NCBI GenBank assembly: GCA_947589205.1
Contig: CANQCJ010000143.1
Coordinates: forward strand, 1-5,814
Direction: 5' to 3'
From: an uncultured Ruminococcus sp.
GTDB lineage: Bacteria; Bacillota; Clostridia; Oscillospirales; Ruminococcaceae
Length of the DNA stretch: 5,814 nt
Below are positions 1 to 5,814 of the stretch, piece by piece. The position numbers were made by a program, and so were the translations under genes. The stretch's first letter is position 1. The number at the start of each line of letters is the position of its first letter. The notes beneath the pieces are model-generated. The model saw nothing but the letters and a program-made list of their open reading frames with translations. It had not been told where the DNA came from and made no database searches.

Positions 1-1482
1 GATACCCTTGTCTGCGGCAGTGCCGTTTTTGGAGATCTTGTCGGGCATGGTGAACATAGCCTGTATTTTTGCGACAGAGCGGAAAAATTCGTCCTCAAAG
101 CTTTGCAGACGCTCCGCCTCGCAGCTTACGGCAACGTTGATGTTGTTTTGTATCTGCTCGCAGATAAGCTGTGCGCGGTCCTCTATGCCCTCCTTGATCT
201 TTTCGGTCAGCTTTCCGGTAACTATTTTGAGCTTGTCGCGCTTGAAATCATCGGAGGTCATGCTGTAATTGTCTATTACCTGCATAGCTGCTTCTTCGAT
301 GTTGTCCCAATAGCTGTCGAGAACCGGCTTCAGGTCGTCGAACACCTGATTTGCCGCGTTGTTTATCTTTACAAATTCCATACGCTTTTTGTTGCGTATA
401 TCGTCGATCTCTTCGATAGCCGCGGCGTAGCGTTCCATAAATTCGTCGTTCGCCATCATGAGCGCGTTTTCCTGCATGACGACTGAGCGCAGTATCTCCG
501 TACCGGAATTGGTTATCTTGTTTGCCAGTATCTGTAGGGTTATCGCGCCGCGCTCCTTGGTCAGCATCGTTTCAAGAGCGCGTTCAAATTCGGGGAAATT
601 CGATTCCTCGAGCAAGCCGGGATCTTCTATTTTCTTAGCGGTAAGAGCGCGCTTTGCATAAACGCCTATAACTCGCGGCGTGCCTATTTTTCTCTTATAG
701 ACGGCAAACTCGCGCGAATCCTCGCCCATTACCATTTTAGCCTTGTCCATTACATATTTTGTAATGCGGGCGCGCACCGTTTCGACGATCTTGTTTTCGT
801 CCTCGGGCGTAAATGTTCCGAAGCAGTTTACAACGAAAATTATCCTGCCGACGTCGGAGGTCAGCATTTTCTTCTCGAGAAAATCCTTTTCAAACTGCGA
901 AAACGGCGAATTTGCGCTTATAACGAACACCGCCGCGTCTATCTGCGGAAGTATCGACAGGGTAACGTTGGTCATCTGCTCGTCGTCGTTAAGTCCGGGA
1001 GTGTCTATTATATCGACGTTGTTGCGGCAAAAATCGGTGTCGTAATAAACGGTCGCTTCCTTGACGGTCTCCGCGGTCTCCTCCGATTCCATAGTCAGCT
1101 TCGTGACGTAATTTTCAAGCTGGTCGATATCCACCCGCTCGCTGCGTCCGTCCTTATATTCCACCTGAACATAAGGCTCCTCGCTGTAGGTGACGCGGTT
1201 GAGAGTAGCCGTTGCGGGCAGCACGTCCGCAGGCAGCACGTCTTGACCCAGCATAGCGTTTATGAGCGTTGATTTGCCGCGCTTGAATTCTCCGACGATA
1301 GCTACCTCGAAATGCTCGTTTGAAGATTTTTCAATTGTTTCGCGGATAGAATCCGCGGTATTGCTCAGCGACAGCTCCTCGCTGAGCTTAAACAGCTCCT
1401 CAAGGCTGTTTGTAAGAGTAGCCACCATGTCCTTATAGGACGAATAGGTAGAGTATTCGATCGATCTTTCTGTCTGACTCAT
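1..1482 (-). CDS. Dynamin-family GTPase, N-terminal 494 residues (3' end beyond left edge)
   Basis: The frame is open from an ATG at 1482 to the window edge with no stop, so the C-terminus is missing. Visible layout: an N-terminal helix (about 15-54), a GTPase core (about 56-310) and a long charged helical region (about 315-494) that would form the stalk. The P-loop is GEFKRGKST (residues 64-72), the switch I region is LPATAT (88-93, with candidate catalytic Thr91/93) and G3 is DTPG (160-163). Where the NKxD-type G4 motif is expected, the sequence reads VVNCFG (217-222), so the usual Lys and Asp are absent. GGAGG lies 7 nt before the start. Bacterial dynamins bind GTP and remodel or protect membranes; that role here is inferred from the family. 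No signal peptide or membrane segment is seen in the visible part. The gene has its own promoter and seems separate from the aspS unit. The family call is firm; the specific function is unknown. Confidence 0.9.
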   Translation of the reverse strand, partial: MSQTERSIEYSTYSSYKDMVATLTNSLEELFKLSEELSLSNTADSIRETIEKSSNEHFEVAIVGEFKRGKSTLINAMLGQDVLPADVLPATATLNRVTYSEEPYVQVEYKDGRSERVDIDQLENYVTKLTMESEETAETVKEATVYYDTDFCRNNVDIIDTPGLNDDEQMTNVTLSILPQIDAAVFVISANSPFSQFEKDFLEKKMLTSDVGRIIFVVNCFGTFTPEDENKIVETVRARITKYVMDKAKMVMGEDSREFAVYKRKIGTPRVIGVYAKRALTAKKIEDPGLLEESNFPEFERALETMLTKERGAITLQILANKITNSGTEILRSVVMQENALMMANDEFMERYAAAIEEIDDIRNKKRMEFVKINNAANQVFDDLKPVLDSYWDNIEEAAMQVIDNYSMTSDDFKRDKLKIVTGKLTEKIKEGIEDRAQLICEQIQNNINVAVSCEAERLQSFEDEFFRSVAKIQAMFTMPDKISKNGTAADKGI

Positions 1483-1489
1483 CAGCTTT

Positions 1490-1494
1490 CCTCC
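1490..1494 (-). promoter_or_regulatory. Ribosome binding site of the dynamin-family gene
   Basis: GGAGG on the minus strand lies 7 nt upstream of the ATG at 1482. This fixes the start of a gene whose stop lies outside the window. Confidence 0.85.
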
Positions 1495-1560
1495 GTTTTT
1501 TATCCAGCCGCGTTCATGCTCTCTCTGTTTTTTGAGGTATGTATATTTTACACTAAAGTT

Positions 1561-1590
1561 ATTATAGCATATTTAAATAATATATGTCAA
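1561..1590 (-). promoter_or_regulatory. Sigma-A-type promoter for the dynamin-family gene
   Basis: Read on the minus strand, a perfect -35 TTGACA (1585-1590) is followed after 18 bp by a perfect -10 TATAAT (1561-1566). The -10 carries an extended TG one base upstream (TGCTATAAT). Transcription should begin near 1554, leaving a leader of about 70 nt before the ATG at 1482. The surrounding DNA (about 1541-1610) is strongly AT-rich. A 10-bp palindrome, TATTTAAATA (1570-1579), sits in the spacer, and an imperfect inverted repeat (TATAT-TGAC-ATATA) covers the -35 box. Either could bind a regulator, but in such AT-rich DNA both may be chance. Confidence 0.8.
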
Positions 1591-1616
1591 TATACTAAAT
1601 AAAAAATTTACCGGCG

Positions 1617-2672
1617 TTATTTCCATATTTCATCGCCCATCGAGGAGATAAAGGCGGTAAGCTGCTCCGCCATTTCGTACTGCTCGGTTATCCTCGGGTG
1701 GCCCGGCGTCGCTTTTCCGGTGCGGGTAAATTTAAAATAGCGTATTTTTTCATCGTCAAGCTCTTTTGCGATTTCTTCAACGGCTTTGTCCCAGTCCTGC
1801 GAGTGGCAAAGCACCGTCAGCAGCAGTATGAACACCGCGTTCGGATATTCTTTTTTCAGCCTTGAAATTATCTCCTTGTACTTAGCCTTCCATTTGCTCC
1901 TGAAATCGGGATCGTTTATGTCGTTGTCGGGATTTCCCTCGTTGTGCGGATCGTTCTGACCTACGGCGAAAATAACGGCGTGGGGGGTGTATTTTGAAAA
2001 ATCCCAGCTTGTCATGCCGCCCTCCGCTTCGGGGAAGTAGCAGACCTTATCGTAAGCGGTCTCCATGCCGATATGGTTTGGCGCATGGTAGTAGCCGGTC
2101 TTGTCGAAGATCGAGATGCCGCCCTGCGCTATATCGTGAAGCTCCGCGCCGAGAGAACGCGCCGTTATCCACGGGAAGGAGAACCAGGCGTTGTCATAGC
2201 TTCCGTCGTTGTTTTCCGGATCATTTGAAGCGGTGCACTGAACAGCTTCGACGACCGCTCCGGCGGAAACCGAATCGCCGTAGCATTCTATCCTGCGCGT
2301 ACTCATGGGCGCTGGCTCGCAAAGCTTAGAGCCTTCGACCTCGAAGCCTTTAAATTCAAAATAATGCGCCGCGTCCTGACGCTTATAGAGCATGACCTCA
2401 TGAAAAGCGTCCTCGAGCCCCTCGGCTATCGGAAGCGTTATATCCTCCTCCTTTTGTTCAAAGGTGACCTTTGTTACCCTGCCGTCGACGACCGCGCCTA
2501 TTTCCTGCGTGTTGAAAAATTTATGATTGCGTATAACGGCTTTTATGCTCGTTCCGACAAATCGCAGAGTAACGTTAGTCGCCGCAAAGACGAATCTGAT
2601 CCCGTTGTTATATTCCTCCGTCCTGCCGGAATATTTCAGCGCGGGACTGTCAAAGGGTACGAAAATGCTCAT
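1617..2672 (-). CDS. SGNH/GDSL hydrolase, CE2-like carbohydrate (acetyl) esterase
   Basis: This complete 351-residue protein has two parts: an N-terminal beta-rich domain (about 1-120), as in carbohydrate esterase family 2, and an SGNH hydrolase domain (about 127-345). Block I is YGDSVSAG with nucleophile Ser134; block II is AQGGIS with oxyanion Gly184/185; block III is VGQND with Asn240; block V is PGHPR with catalytic His325. The usual Asp three residues before the His is Thr322, which suggests a Ser-His dyad as described for some CE2 enzymes. There is no signal peptide, so it should act in the cytoplasm, perhaps deacetylating imported oligosaccharides; the substrate is inferred. As I recall, relatives in clostridial databases carry the name 'electron transporter RnfD', which nothing in this sequence supports. 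The ATG directly follows the aspS stop (TAAATG) and is served by a GAGGAGG site inside the aspS tail, so it is probably translationally coupled to aspS. The family call is good; the substrate is uncertain. Confidence 0.87.
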   Translation of the reverse strand: MSIFVPFDSPALKYSGRTEEYNNGIRFVFAATNVTLRFVGTSIKAVIRNHKFFNTQEIGAVVDGRVTKVTFEQKEEDITLPIAEGLEDAFHEVMLYKRQDAAHYFEFKGFEVEGSKLCEPAPMSTRRIECYGDSVSAGAVVEAVQCTASNDPENNDGSYDNAWFSFPWITARSLGAELHDIAQGGISIFDKTGYYHAPNHIGMETAYDKVCYFPEAEGGMTSWDFSKYTPHAVIFAVGQNDPHNEGNPDNDINDPDFRSKWKAKYKEIISRLKKEYPNAVFILLLTVLCHSQDWDKAVEEIAKELDDEKIRYFKFTRTGKATPGHPRITEQYEMAEQLTAFISSMGDEIWK

Positions 2673-4463
2673 TTACGCTTCCTCCTCTTTTTTCGTTATG
2701 CTTATGCCGAGCTCCTCGAGCTGCAGCTCGTCCACCGGAGCGGGACAGGCGCTCATAAGCTCGCTTGCGTTCTGTACCTTCGGGAAGGCGGTAACGTCTC
2801 TCAAAGAATCCGCTCCGCAGAGTATCATCGTAAGTCTGTCGATACCGAAGCCGAAGCCGCCGTGAGGGGGCGCACCGTATTTGTACGCGTCCACTAAAAA
2901 TCCGAATTTCGCCTGTATCTCCTCATCGCTCATGCCGAGAGCCTCAAACATTTTCTGCTGGAGCGCGCTGTCGGTGATCCTCATAGAGCCCGAACAAAGC
3001 TCCGTTCCGTTGAGCACAAAGTCAAACGCCTGCGCTCTTACCGAAGCGGGATCGCTGTCAAGGCTTGCAAGGCATTCCTCCATAGGCATGGTGAACGGGT
3101 GGTGCATGGCGAGCCATTTTCCGCTCTCCTCGTCATATTCAAAAAACGGCATTTCGGTTATTACCAAAAACGCAAGCTCGTTTTCCGGTATCATTTCAAG
3201 GCGTTTTGCTATTATATTTCTAAGTGCGCCGAGGACGGGAAGTGCGACATTGTCCTTGTCCGCCGCGATGAGCACAAGGTCTCCCTCTTTGGCGTTAAGG
3301 GTATTTAACAGACTGTCGAGCTGATCCTCCTCCAAGAATTTTTTAAACGAGCAGTTAGCTCCGTCCTTTGTTAGGCGGATATATGCAAGTCCCTTTGCGC
3401 CGATACCCTTCGCGTGTTCGATAAGCTTGTCTATCTCCTTGCGGGTATAGGTGTCCGCCGCGTTTTCAGCGACTATCGCGCGCACGCTGCCGCCTGACTC
3501 GAGAGCCGCGGAAAATACCGGAAAGGCGATATTTTTTACCGCCTCTGTGATGTTTTGTATTTCCATTCCGAAGCGGATATCCGGCTTGTCGGTGCCGTAT
3601 CTGTTCATGGCGTCTTTAAAGGTCATTCTCGGCATCGGGAGAGCTATATCCTTTCCGAGTACCCTTTTGCAGACGTGAGCGAGGAATCCCTCTCCGGTCT
3701 CGATAAGTCCGTCAACGTCCGTGAAGGACATTTCAAGATCGACCTGTGTAAATTCCGGCTGGCGGTCGGCGCGGAGATCCTCGTCTCTGAAGCAGCGCGC
3801 AAGCTGAACGTATCTGTCCATTCCCGCTACCATCAGAAGCTGCTTGTAAAGCTGCGGAGACTGCGGGAGGGCGTAAAAGCTGCCGTTGTGTATGCGCGAG
3901 GGCACGAGATAATCGCGCGCGCCCTCGGGCGTTGAACGCATGAGCATCGGCGTTTCTATTTCGATAAAGCCGTTGTCGTAAAAATATTCTCTCGCCGCCT
4001 TGACGATGCTGTGGCGGGTCATAAGATTTTTTTGCAGGCGCGAGCTTCTCAGGTCGAGATAGCGGTATTTCAGTCTTAATTCCTCGTTTACCTTTTTGGT
4101 CGTGTTTATCTCGAACGGCGGCGTCTGTGCAACAGAAAGTATCCTAAGATCGCTGACCGCTATTTCCACAGCACCGGTAACAAGCTTTTCGTTCGCTTCG
4201 TCTCTTTGGCGTACCGTTCCCTTTGCCATGAGCACATATTCGCTCCTTACGGCTTTAGCCTTTTCAAAGATCTCGCGGTCGGTCTCGTCGTTAAAGGTAA
4301 GCTGCACCAATCCCGTGCGGTCGCGCAGATTTATAAAAATAATATGTGCTTTGTCTCTTACGCGGTCGGCAAAGCCGCACACAGTGACCGTAGTACCCGC
4401 TTCAAGCGGTATCTCGGCGCAGTAATGCGATCTTTTTAAACCCTTCATGCTGTCAAGCTTCAT
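2673..4463 (-). CDS. aspS: Aspartyl-tRNA synthetase, bacterial type
   Basis: This complete 596-residue class II synthetase charges tRNA-Asp with aspartate in the cytoplasm; the length is normal for bacterial AspRS. Domains in order: an N-terminal OB-fold anticodon-binding domain (about 22-112, with INLRDRTGLVQLTF); a catalytic core opening with motif 1 (around GFIEIETPMLMRSTPEGARD, 165-184); a QSPQ loop (201-204); motif 2 FRDEDLRADRQPEFTQ (225-240); the bacterial GAD insertion (about 290-425); the core again with GTELCSGSMRI (486-496); and motif 3 GFGFGIDRL (536-544). Start choice: ATG at 4463 has AAGGA 11 nt upstream (4475-4479). The in-frame ATG at codon 6 is closer to many family N-termini but has no site of its own. 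Residues aligning by eye with the known tRNA-Asn discrimination positions are Lys38 and Ala90, so strict versus relaxed tRNA use cannot be called. It probably belongs to the hisS operon. Confidence 0.98.
   Translation of the reverse strand: MKLDSMKGLKRSHYCAEIPLEAGTTVTVCGFADRVRDKAHIIFINLRDRTGLVQLTFNDETDREIFEKAKAVRSEYVLMAKGTVRQRDEANEKLVTGAVEIAVSDLRILSVAQTPPFEINTTKKVNEELRLKYRYLDLRSSRLQKNLMTRHSIVKAAREYFYDNGFIEIETPMLMRSTPEGARDYLVPSRIHNGSFYALPQSPQLYKQLLMVAGMDRYVQLARCFRDEDLRADRQPEFTQVDLEMSFTDVDGLIETGEGFLAHVCKRVLGKDIALPMPRMTFKDAMNRYGTDKPDIRFGMEIQNITEAVKNIAFPVFSAALESGGSVRAIVAENAADTYTRKEIDKLIEHAKGIGAKGLAYIRLTKDGANCSFKKFLEEDQLDSLLNTLNAKEGDLVLIAADKDNVALPVLGALRNIIAKRLEMIPENELAFLVITEMPFFEYDEESGKWLAMHHPFTMPMEECLASLDSDPASVRAQAFDFVLNGTELCSGSMRITDSALQQKMFEALGMSDEEIQAKFGFLVDAYKYGAPPHGGFGFGIDRLTMILCGADSLRDVTAFPKVQNASELMSACPAPVDELQLEELGISITKKEEEA
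2681..2687 (-). promoter_or_regulatory. Esterase ribosome binding site embedded in the last codons of aspS
   Basis: GAGGAGG lies 8 nt upstream of the esterase ATG at 2672 and is formed by the Glu codons of the AspRS tail (KKEEEA). Ribosomes finishing aspS would uncover or re-use this site, which fits coupled translation of the two genes. Confidence 0.8.
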
Positions 4464-4545
4464 AATTTTATCAGTCCTTTTTTAGATTTTAGGCAGCACC
4501 GCACGGAGATTGTGCGTCAGATGCGCAGTCAATTTTTTCGTCAGA

Positions 4546-4598
4546 TTGTGCAGAGACGACGCGGGAATACTTTCGTATTTCAAGGAGTCTCTGTGCAA
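4546..4598 (+). repeat. Central long hairpin of the intergenic element
   Basis: On the plus strand TTGTGCAGAGAC (4546-4557) pairs fully with GTCTCTGTGCAA (4587-4598) if two G-U wobbles are allowed. The loop contains a second stem, GAATAC (4565-4570) with GTATTT (4575-4580), around a TTTC tetraloop. On the minus strand the wobbles become A-C mismatches. No T-run follows in the operon direction, so it is not an intrinsic terminator for the flanking genes. Confidence 0.75.
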
Positions 4599-4618
4599 AA
4601 TGGCGGAAAAAGTGCAAG

Positions 4619-4644
4619 CAGCTGACGTACAAAGGCGTTAGCTG
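4619..4644 (+). repeat. Right-hand hairpin of the intergenic element
   Basis: CAGCTGACG (4619-4627) pairs with CGTTAGCTG (4636-4644) around an 8-nt loop, giving nine pairs including one G-U on the plus strand. It ends one base before the right terminal repeat begins, so the two helices could stack. Confidence 0.7.
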
Positions 4645-4664
4645 GTCTTCGTGCGGGGATGCCT

Positions 4665-5162
4665 TTATTCCTCCGGCTTCGGAAAGCCGTTTATATATTC
4701 CTTTACCGCCTGCTCGGAGCCGTCGTAAGCGATAAGCGCAAGTCCCAAGACAAAAAGTATTGCCGAGCAGACCGCTCCGTCATATATCTTCAGTGATATA
4801 AGCAGCAGTATCATAATTATAAGTAAAATGCTCCAGATGACCGCGGCAATGCCTACCGCCGCGGTGCGCCTTATTTTTCCGACAATGCGCGAACCGTTTT
4901 CGGTCTTTTCTATCCTGCCGAAAAATCCCGCGGACGAACCGTCATGCTTTTTCGCCTTGTGGAAAAATATCTCGACCCTGCCGTTTTTATCGCAGCTCCC
5001 GTAGTAGCAGCTTTCGCTTCGGTGAGCTTTAAAAAAGCTGTTGGCGGCGATAATGCCGGGCTTGCGGGTGTAGTCGGTAAGCTCGCGGATAAGCTTTTTT
5101 CTGCACTGCGCCGGAGTAAGCGAGGTCTCGGCAGAAAAGCTTTTTGCAAAAAGCAAAAACAT
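4665..5162 (-). CDS. Hypothetical protein with two C-terminal membrane segments
   Basis: I do not recognise this 165-residue protein. Residues 1-100 are soluble and basic to mixed in charge, with a predicted beta-type stretch (GRVEIFFHKA, 61-70) and a GFFGRI...GSRIVGKI pattern (79-97). Two hydrophobic segments follow at about 102-124 and 129-146, with a short charged tail ending PKPEE. The basic run KIRR just before the first segment suggests that both termini are cytoplasmic with a hairpin in the membrane. There are a few Cys residues (20, 52, 57, 132) but no clear metal motif. The start at 5162 is supported by GGAG (5171-5174) 8 nt upstream, inside the end of hisS, and the gap to the hisS stop is only 4 bp. 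It therefore appears co-transcribed and probably coupled with hisS. Its stop codon borders the structured element. The coding call is good; the function is unknown. Confidence 0.75.
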   Translation of the reverse strand: MFLLFAKSFSAETSLTPAQCRKKLIRELTDYTRKPGIIAANSFFKAHRSESCYYGSCDKNGRVEIFFHKAKKHDGSSAGFFGRIEKTENGSRIVGKIRRTAAVGIAAVIWSILLIIMILLLISLKIYDGAVCSAILFVLGLALIAYDGSEQAVKEYINGFPKPEE

Positions 5163-5166
5163 ACTG

Positions 5167-5814
5167 TCAGCTCCGGTCGGGTCTTATCGGCTGATCGTTT
5201 TCGCTCAAAAGCTCCGAGAGCTTATCTTTTATGGAGTCTCCCATTTCTCCGTCAAGCATGGCGGAGGTCAGCAGCGCGCTGAAAACTCTTGAAAACTCCT
5301 CGCCGTCAAGAGGTATATCCGCAGCCTCTCCGGTTTTCATATTTTTGATCTTCGCGCTGCCGCTTTCAAGCTCGCTGTCGCCGATAACGAGAGAAAATTT
5401 AGCGTTTATCTTGTCGGCGTATTTCATCTGCGCTTTAAGACCTCTGCCGACTATATCGTATTCGGCAAAGAAGCCGTCGTCTCTCAGTCTTCTGCTCAAG
5501 GCTGCCGCTTTGATATGCGCCCTTTCGCCCATAGAAGCGATATAAACGTCGCAGGTCCGCTCATCGGGGAAATTTACCCCCTGACTTTCCATCGTAAGTA
5601 TCAGTCTTTCGAGACCCATGCCGAAGCCGAGAGCGGGGCAGGGCTTTGAGCTTAGCGCGCCGATAAGTCCGTCATAGCGTCCTCCGCCGCAGACCGTACC
5701 CTGCGTACCCTCGAGCATTGTTTTAAACTCAAATACCGTCTTTGTGTAGTAATCGAGTCCGCGAACTATCGTCGGATCGACGGAGTATCCTATACCGGAT
5801 GCCGTAAGGTATTT
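5167..5814 (-). CDS. hisS: Histidyl-tRNA synthetase, C-terminal 215 residues (5' end beyond right edge)
   Basis: The frame is open from the right edge to the TGA at 5167-5169; any ATG inside it, such as 5716-5718, is internal. The enzyme charges tRNA-His with histidine in the cytoplasm. The HisRS-specific signature RGLDYYT appears at fragment residues 18-24, followed by GGGRYDGL (43-50) and class II motif 3 as ALGFGMGLERL (61-71). The C-terminal alpha/beta anticodon-binding domain runs from about residue 88 (CDVYIASMGE) to about 185, with the typical GRGLKAQMKYADKINAKF stretch. A short extra tail, ending QPIRPDRS, follows the domain. Compared with a usual length of about 420 residues, roughly half is visible. 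It is the most upstream visible gene of the probable hisS-aspS unit; the promoter and any T-box leader lie outside the window. Confidence 0.97.
   Translation of the reverse strand, partial: KYLTASGIGYSVDPTIVRGLDYYTKTVFEFKTMLEGTQGTVCGGGRYDGLIGALSSKPCPALGFGMGLERLILTMESQGVNFPDERTCDVYIASMGERAHIKAAALSRRLRDDGFFAEYDIVGRGLKAQMKYADKINAKFSLVIGDSELESGSAKIKNMKTGEAADIPLDGEEFSRVFSALLTSAMLDGEMGDSIKDKLSELLSENDQPIRPDRS

Larger units (their letters stand above)
1483..1616. other. AT-rich spacer between esterase and dynamin-family gene
   Basis: These 134 bp contain the promoter, leader and ribosome binding site of the dynamin-family gene. I looked for an intrinsic terminator after the esterase TAA (1617-1619) and found only a T-rich stretch (AAATTTTTTATTT on the minus strand, about 1597-1609) without a GC-rich stem. 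Read-through from the esterase into the dynamin gene is therefore possible. Confidence 0.6.
4491..4664. repeat. Structured intergenic element with terminal inverted repeats (MITE-like or RNA-like)
   Basis: This fills most of the 201-bp gap between aspS and the upstream gene. The left end (4491-4509, AGGCAGCACCGCACGGAGA) matches the reverse complement of the right end (4646-4664) at 16 of 19 positions. Inside are three hairpins: 4509-4533 (ATTG-TGCG with CGCA-GT-CAAT), 4546-4598 (a 12-bp stem with an inner 6-bp stem) and 4619-4644 (a 9-bp stem with an 8-nt loop). Together with the paired ends this gives a cloverleaf-like layout. The right end directly touches the stop codon of the 4665-5162 gene. 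No clear target-site duplication or transposase is seen. From memory, very similar sequences recur between genes in Ruminococcus-type genomes; this window holds only one copy, so the repeat status is inferred. Confidence 0.65.

Noticed and set aside
103..486. Plus-strand open frames opposite the dynamin-family gene (also 8-268, 458-661 and 743-1045).
   Set aside because: The minus strand is continuously open over 494 codons with clear GTPase motifs, so these are antisense shadows.
1500..1517. Five-codon frame (MNAAG, stop) in the leader of the dynamin-family gene.
   Set aside because: There is only a weak GA-rich stretch upstream, no regulatory codon content and no attenuator structure. Such a short frame is expected by chance.
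2364..2897. Long plus-strand open frame opposite the esterase and the end of aspS, with others at 1994-2329 and 3555-3935.
   Set aside because: These are mirror frames of well-supported minus-strand genes. Their products are rich in Arg/Ser or low in recognisable motifs, and none has a plausible ribosome binding site and operon context.
4527..4532. TTGACT on the minus strand inside the element as a -35 box for aspS.
   Set aside because: No acceptable -10 lies 16-18 bp downstream; the nearest TAAAAT (4486-4491) is 35 bp away.
4509..4538. Hairpin followed by TTTTTT on the plus strand, resembling an intrinsic terminator.
   Set aside because: No plus-strand gene precedes it, and it has the wrong polarity for the minus-strand operon. 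The stem is also interrupted by a 2-nt bulge. It is more likely part of the folded element.
4521..4625. A 34-codon plus-strand frame inside the intergenic element, starting MRSQFFRQIV.
   Set aside because: It runs through two hairpins and ends inside a third stem, and the nearest GGAG is 12 nt upstream. The folded element explains the sequence better.
4910..5149. Alternative 79-codon minus-strand frame overlapping the small membrane-protein gene.
   Set aside because: It is a Pro/Arg/Ser-rich out-of-frame reading. The 165-codon frame has a ribosome binding site, tight linkage to hisS and credible membrane segments.

Overview
The window looks like a piece of a Clostridia chromosome, most likely Ruminococcus or a close Oscillospiraceae relative. 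This rests on mixed GC content with AT-rich intergenic DNA, strong GGAGG-type ribosome binding sites, a clostridial hisS/aspS arrangement, and recollection of similar esterases and intergenic repeats in that group. No species can be assigned from sequence alone. All five genes are on the minus strand, so transcription runs from right to left.

Right to left, the window holds: the C-terminal half of hisS (histidyl-tRNA synthetase, cut by the right edge); an unrecognised 165-residue protein with two C-terminal membrane segments, 4 bp after hisS; a 174-bp intergenic element with 19-bp imperfect terminal inverted repeats and three internal hairpins; a complete bacterial-type aspS (596 aa); a complete SGNH/CE2-like carbohydrate esterase (351 aa) whose start codon touches the aspS stop; an AT-rich spacer of 134 bp with a consensus sigma-A-type promoter; and the first 494 residues of a bacterial dynamin-family GTPase, cut by the left edge.

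hisS, the small membrane protein, aspS and the esterase appear to form one transcription unit. Three of the four are joined by short spacing or stop/start contact, and I see no convincing promoter or operon-direction terminator in the gap before aspS. The dynamin gene has its own promoter and is probably a separate unit. hisS and aspS supply His-tRNA and Asp-tRNA for translation. The esterase probably removes acetyl groups from sugars in the cytoplasm, and the dynamin-like protein probably acts at membranes. No functional link between these jobs is evident beyond co-transcription.

The least explained structure is the 4491-4664 element. Its ends pair with each other and its interior folds into three hairpins, giving a cloverleaf-like layout. 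Every non-Watson-Crick pair that breaks symmetry between strands is a G-U wobble on the plus strand and would be an A-C mismatch on the minus strand. If it works as RNA, the plus strand (antisense to the operon) is the better folder. No CRISPR array, transposase, tRNA or rRNA gene was found.
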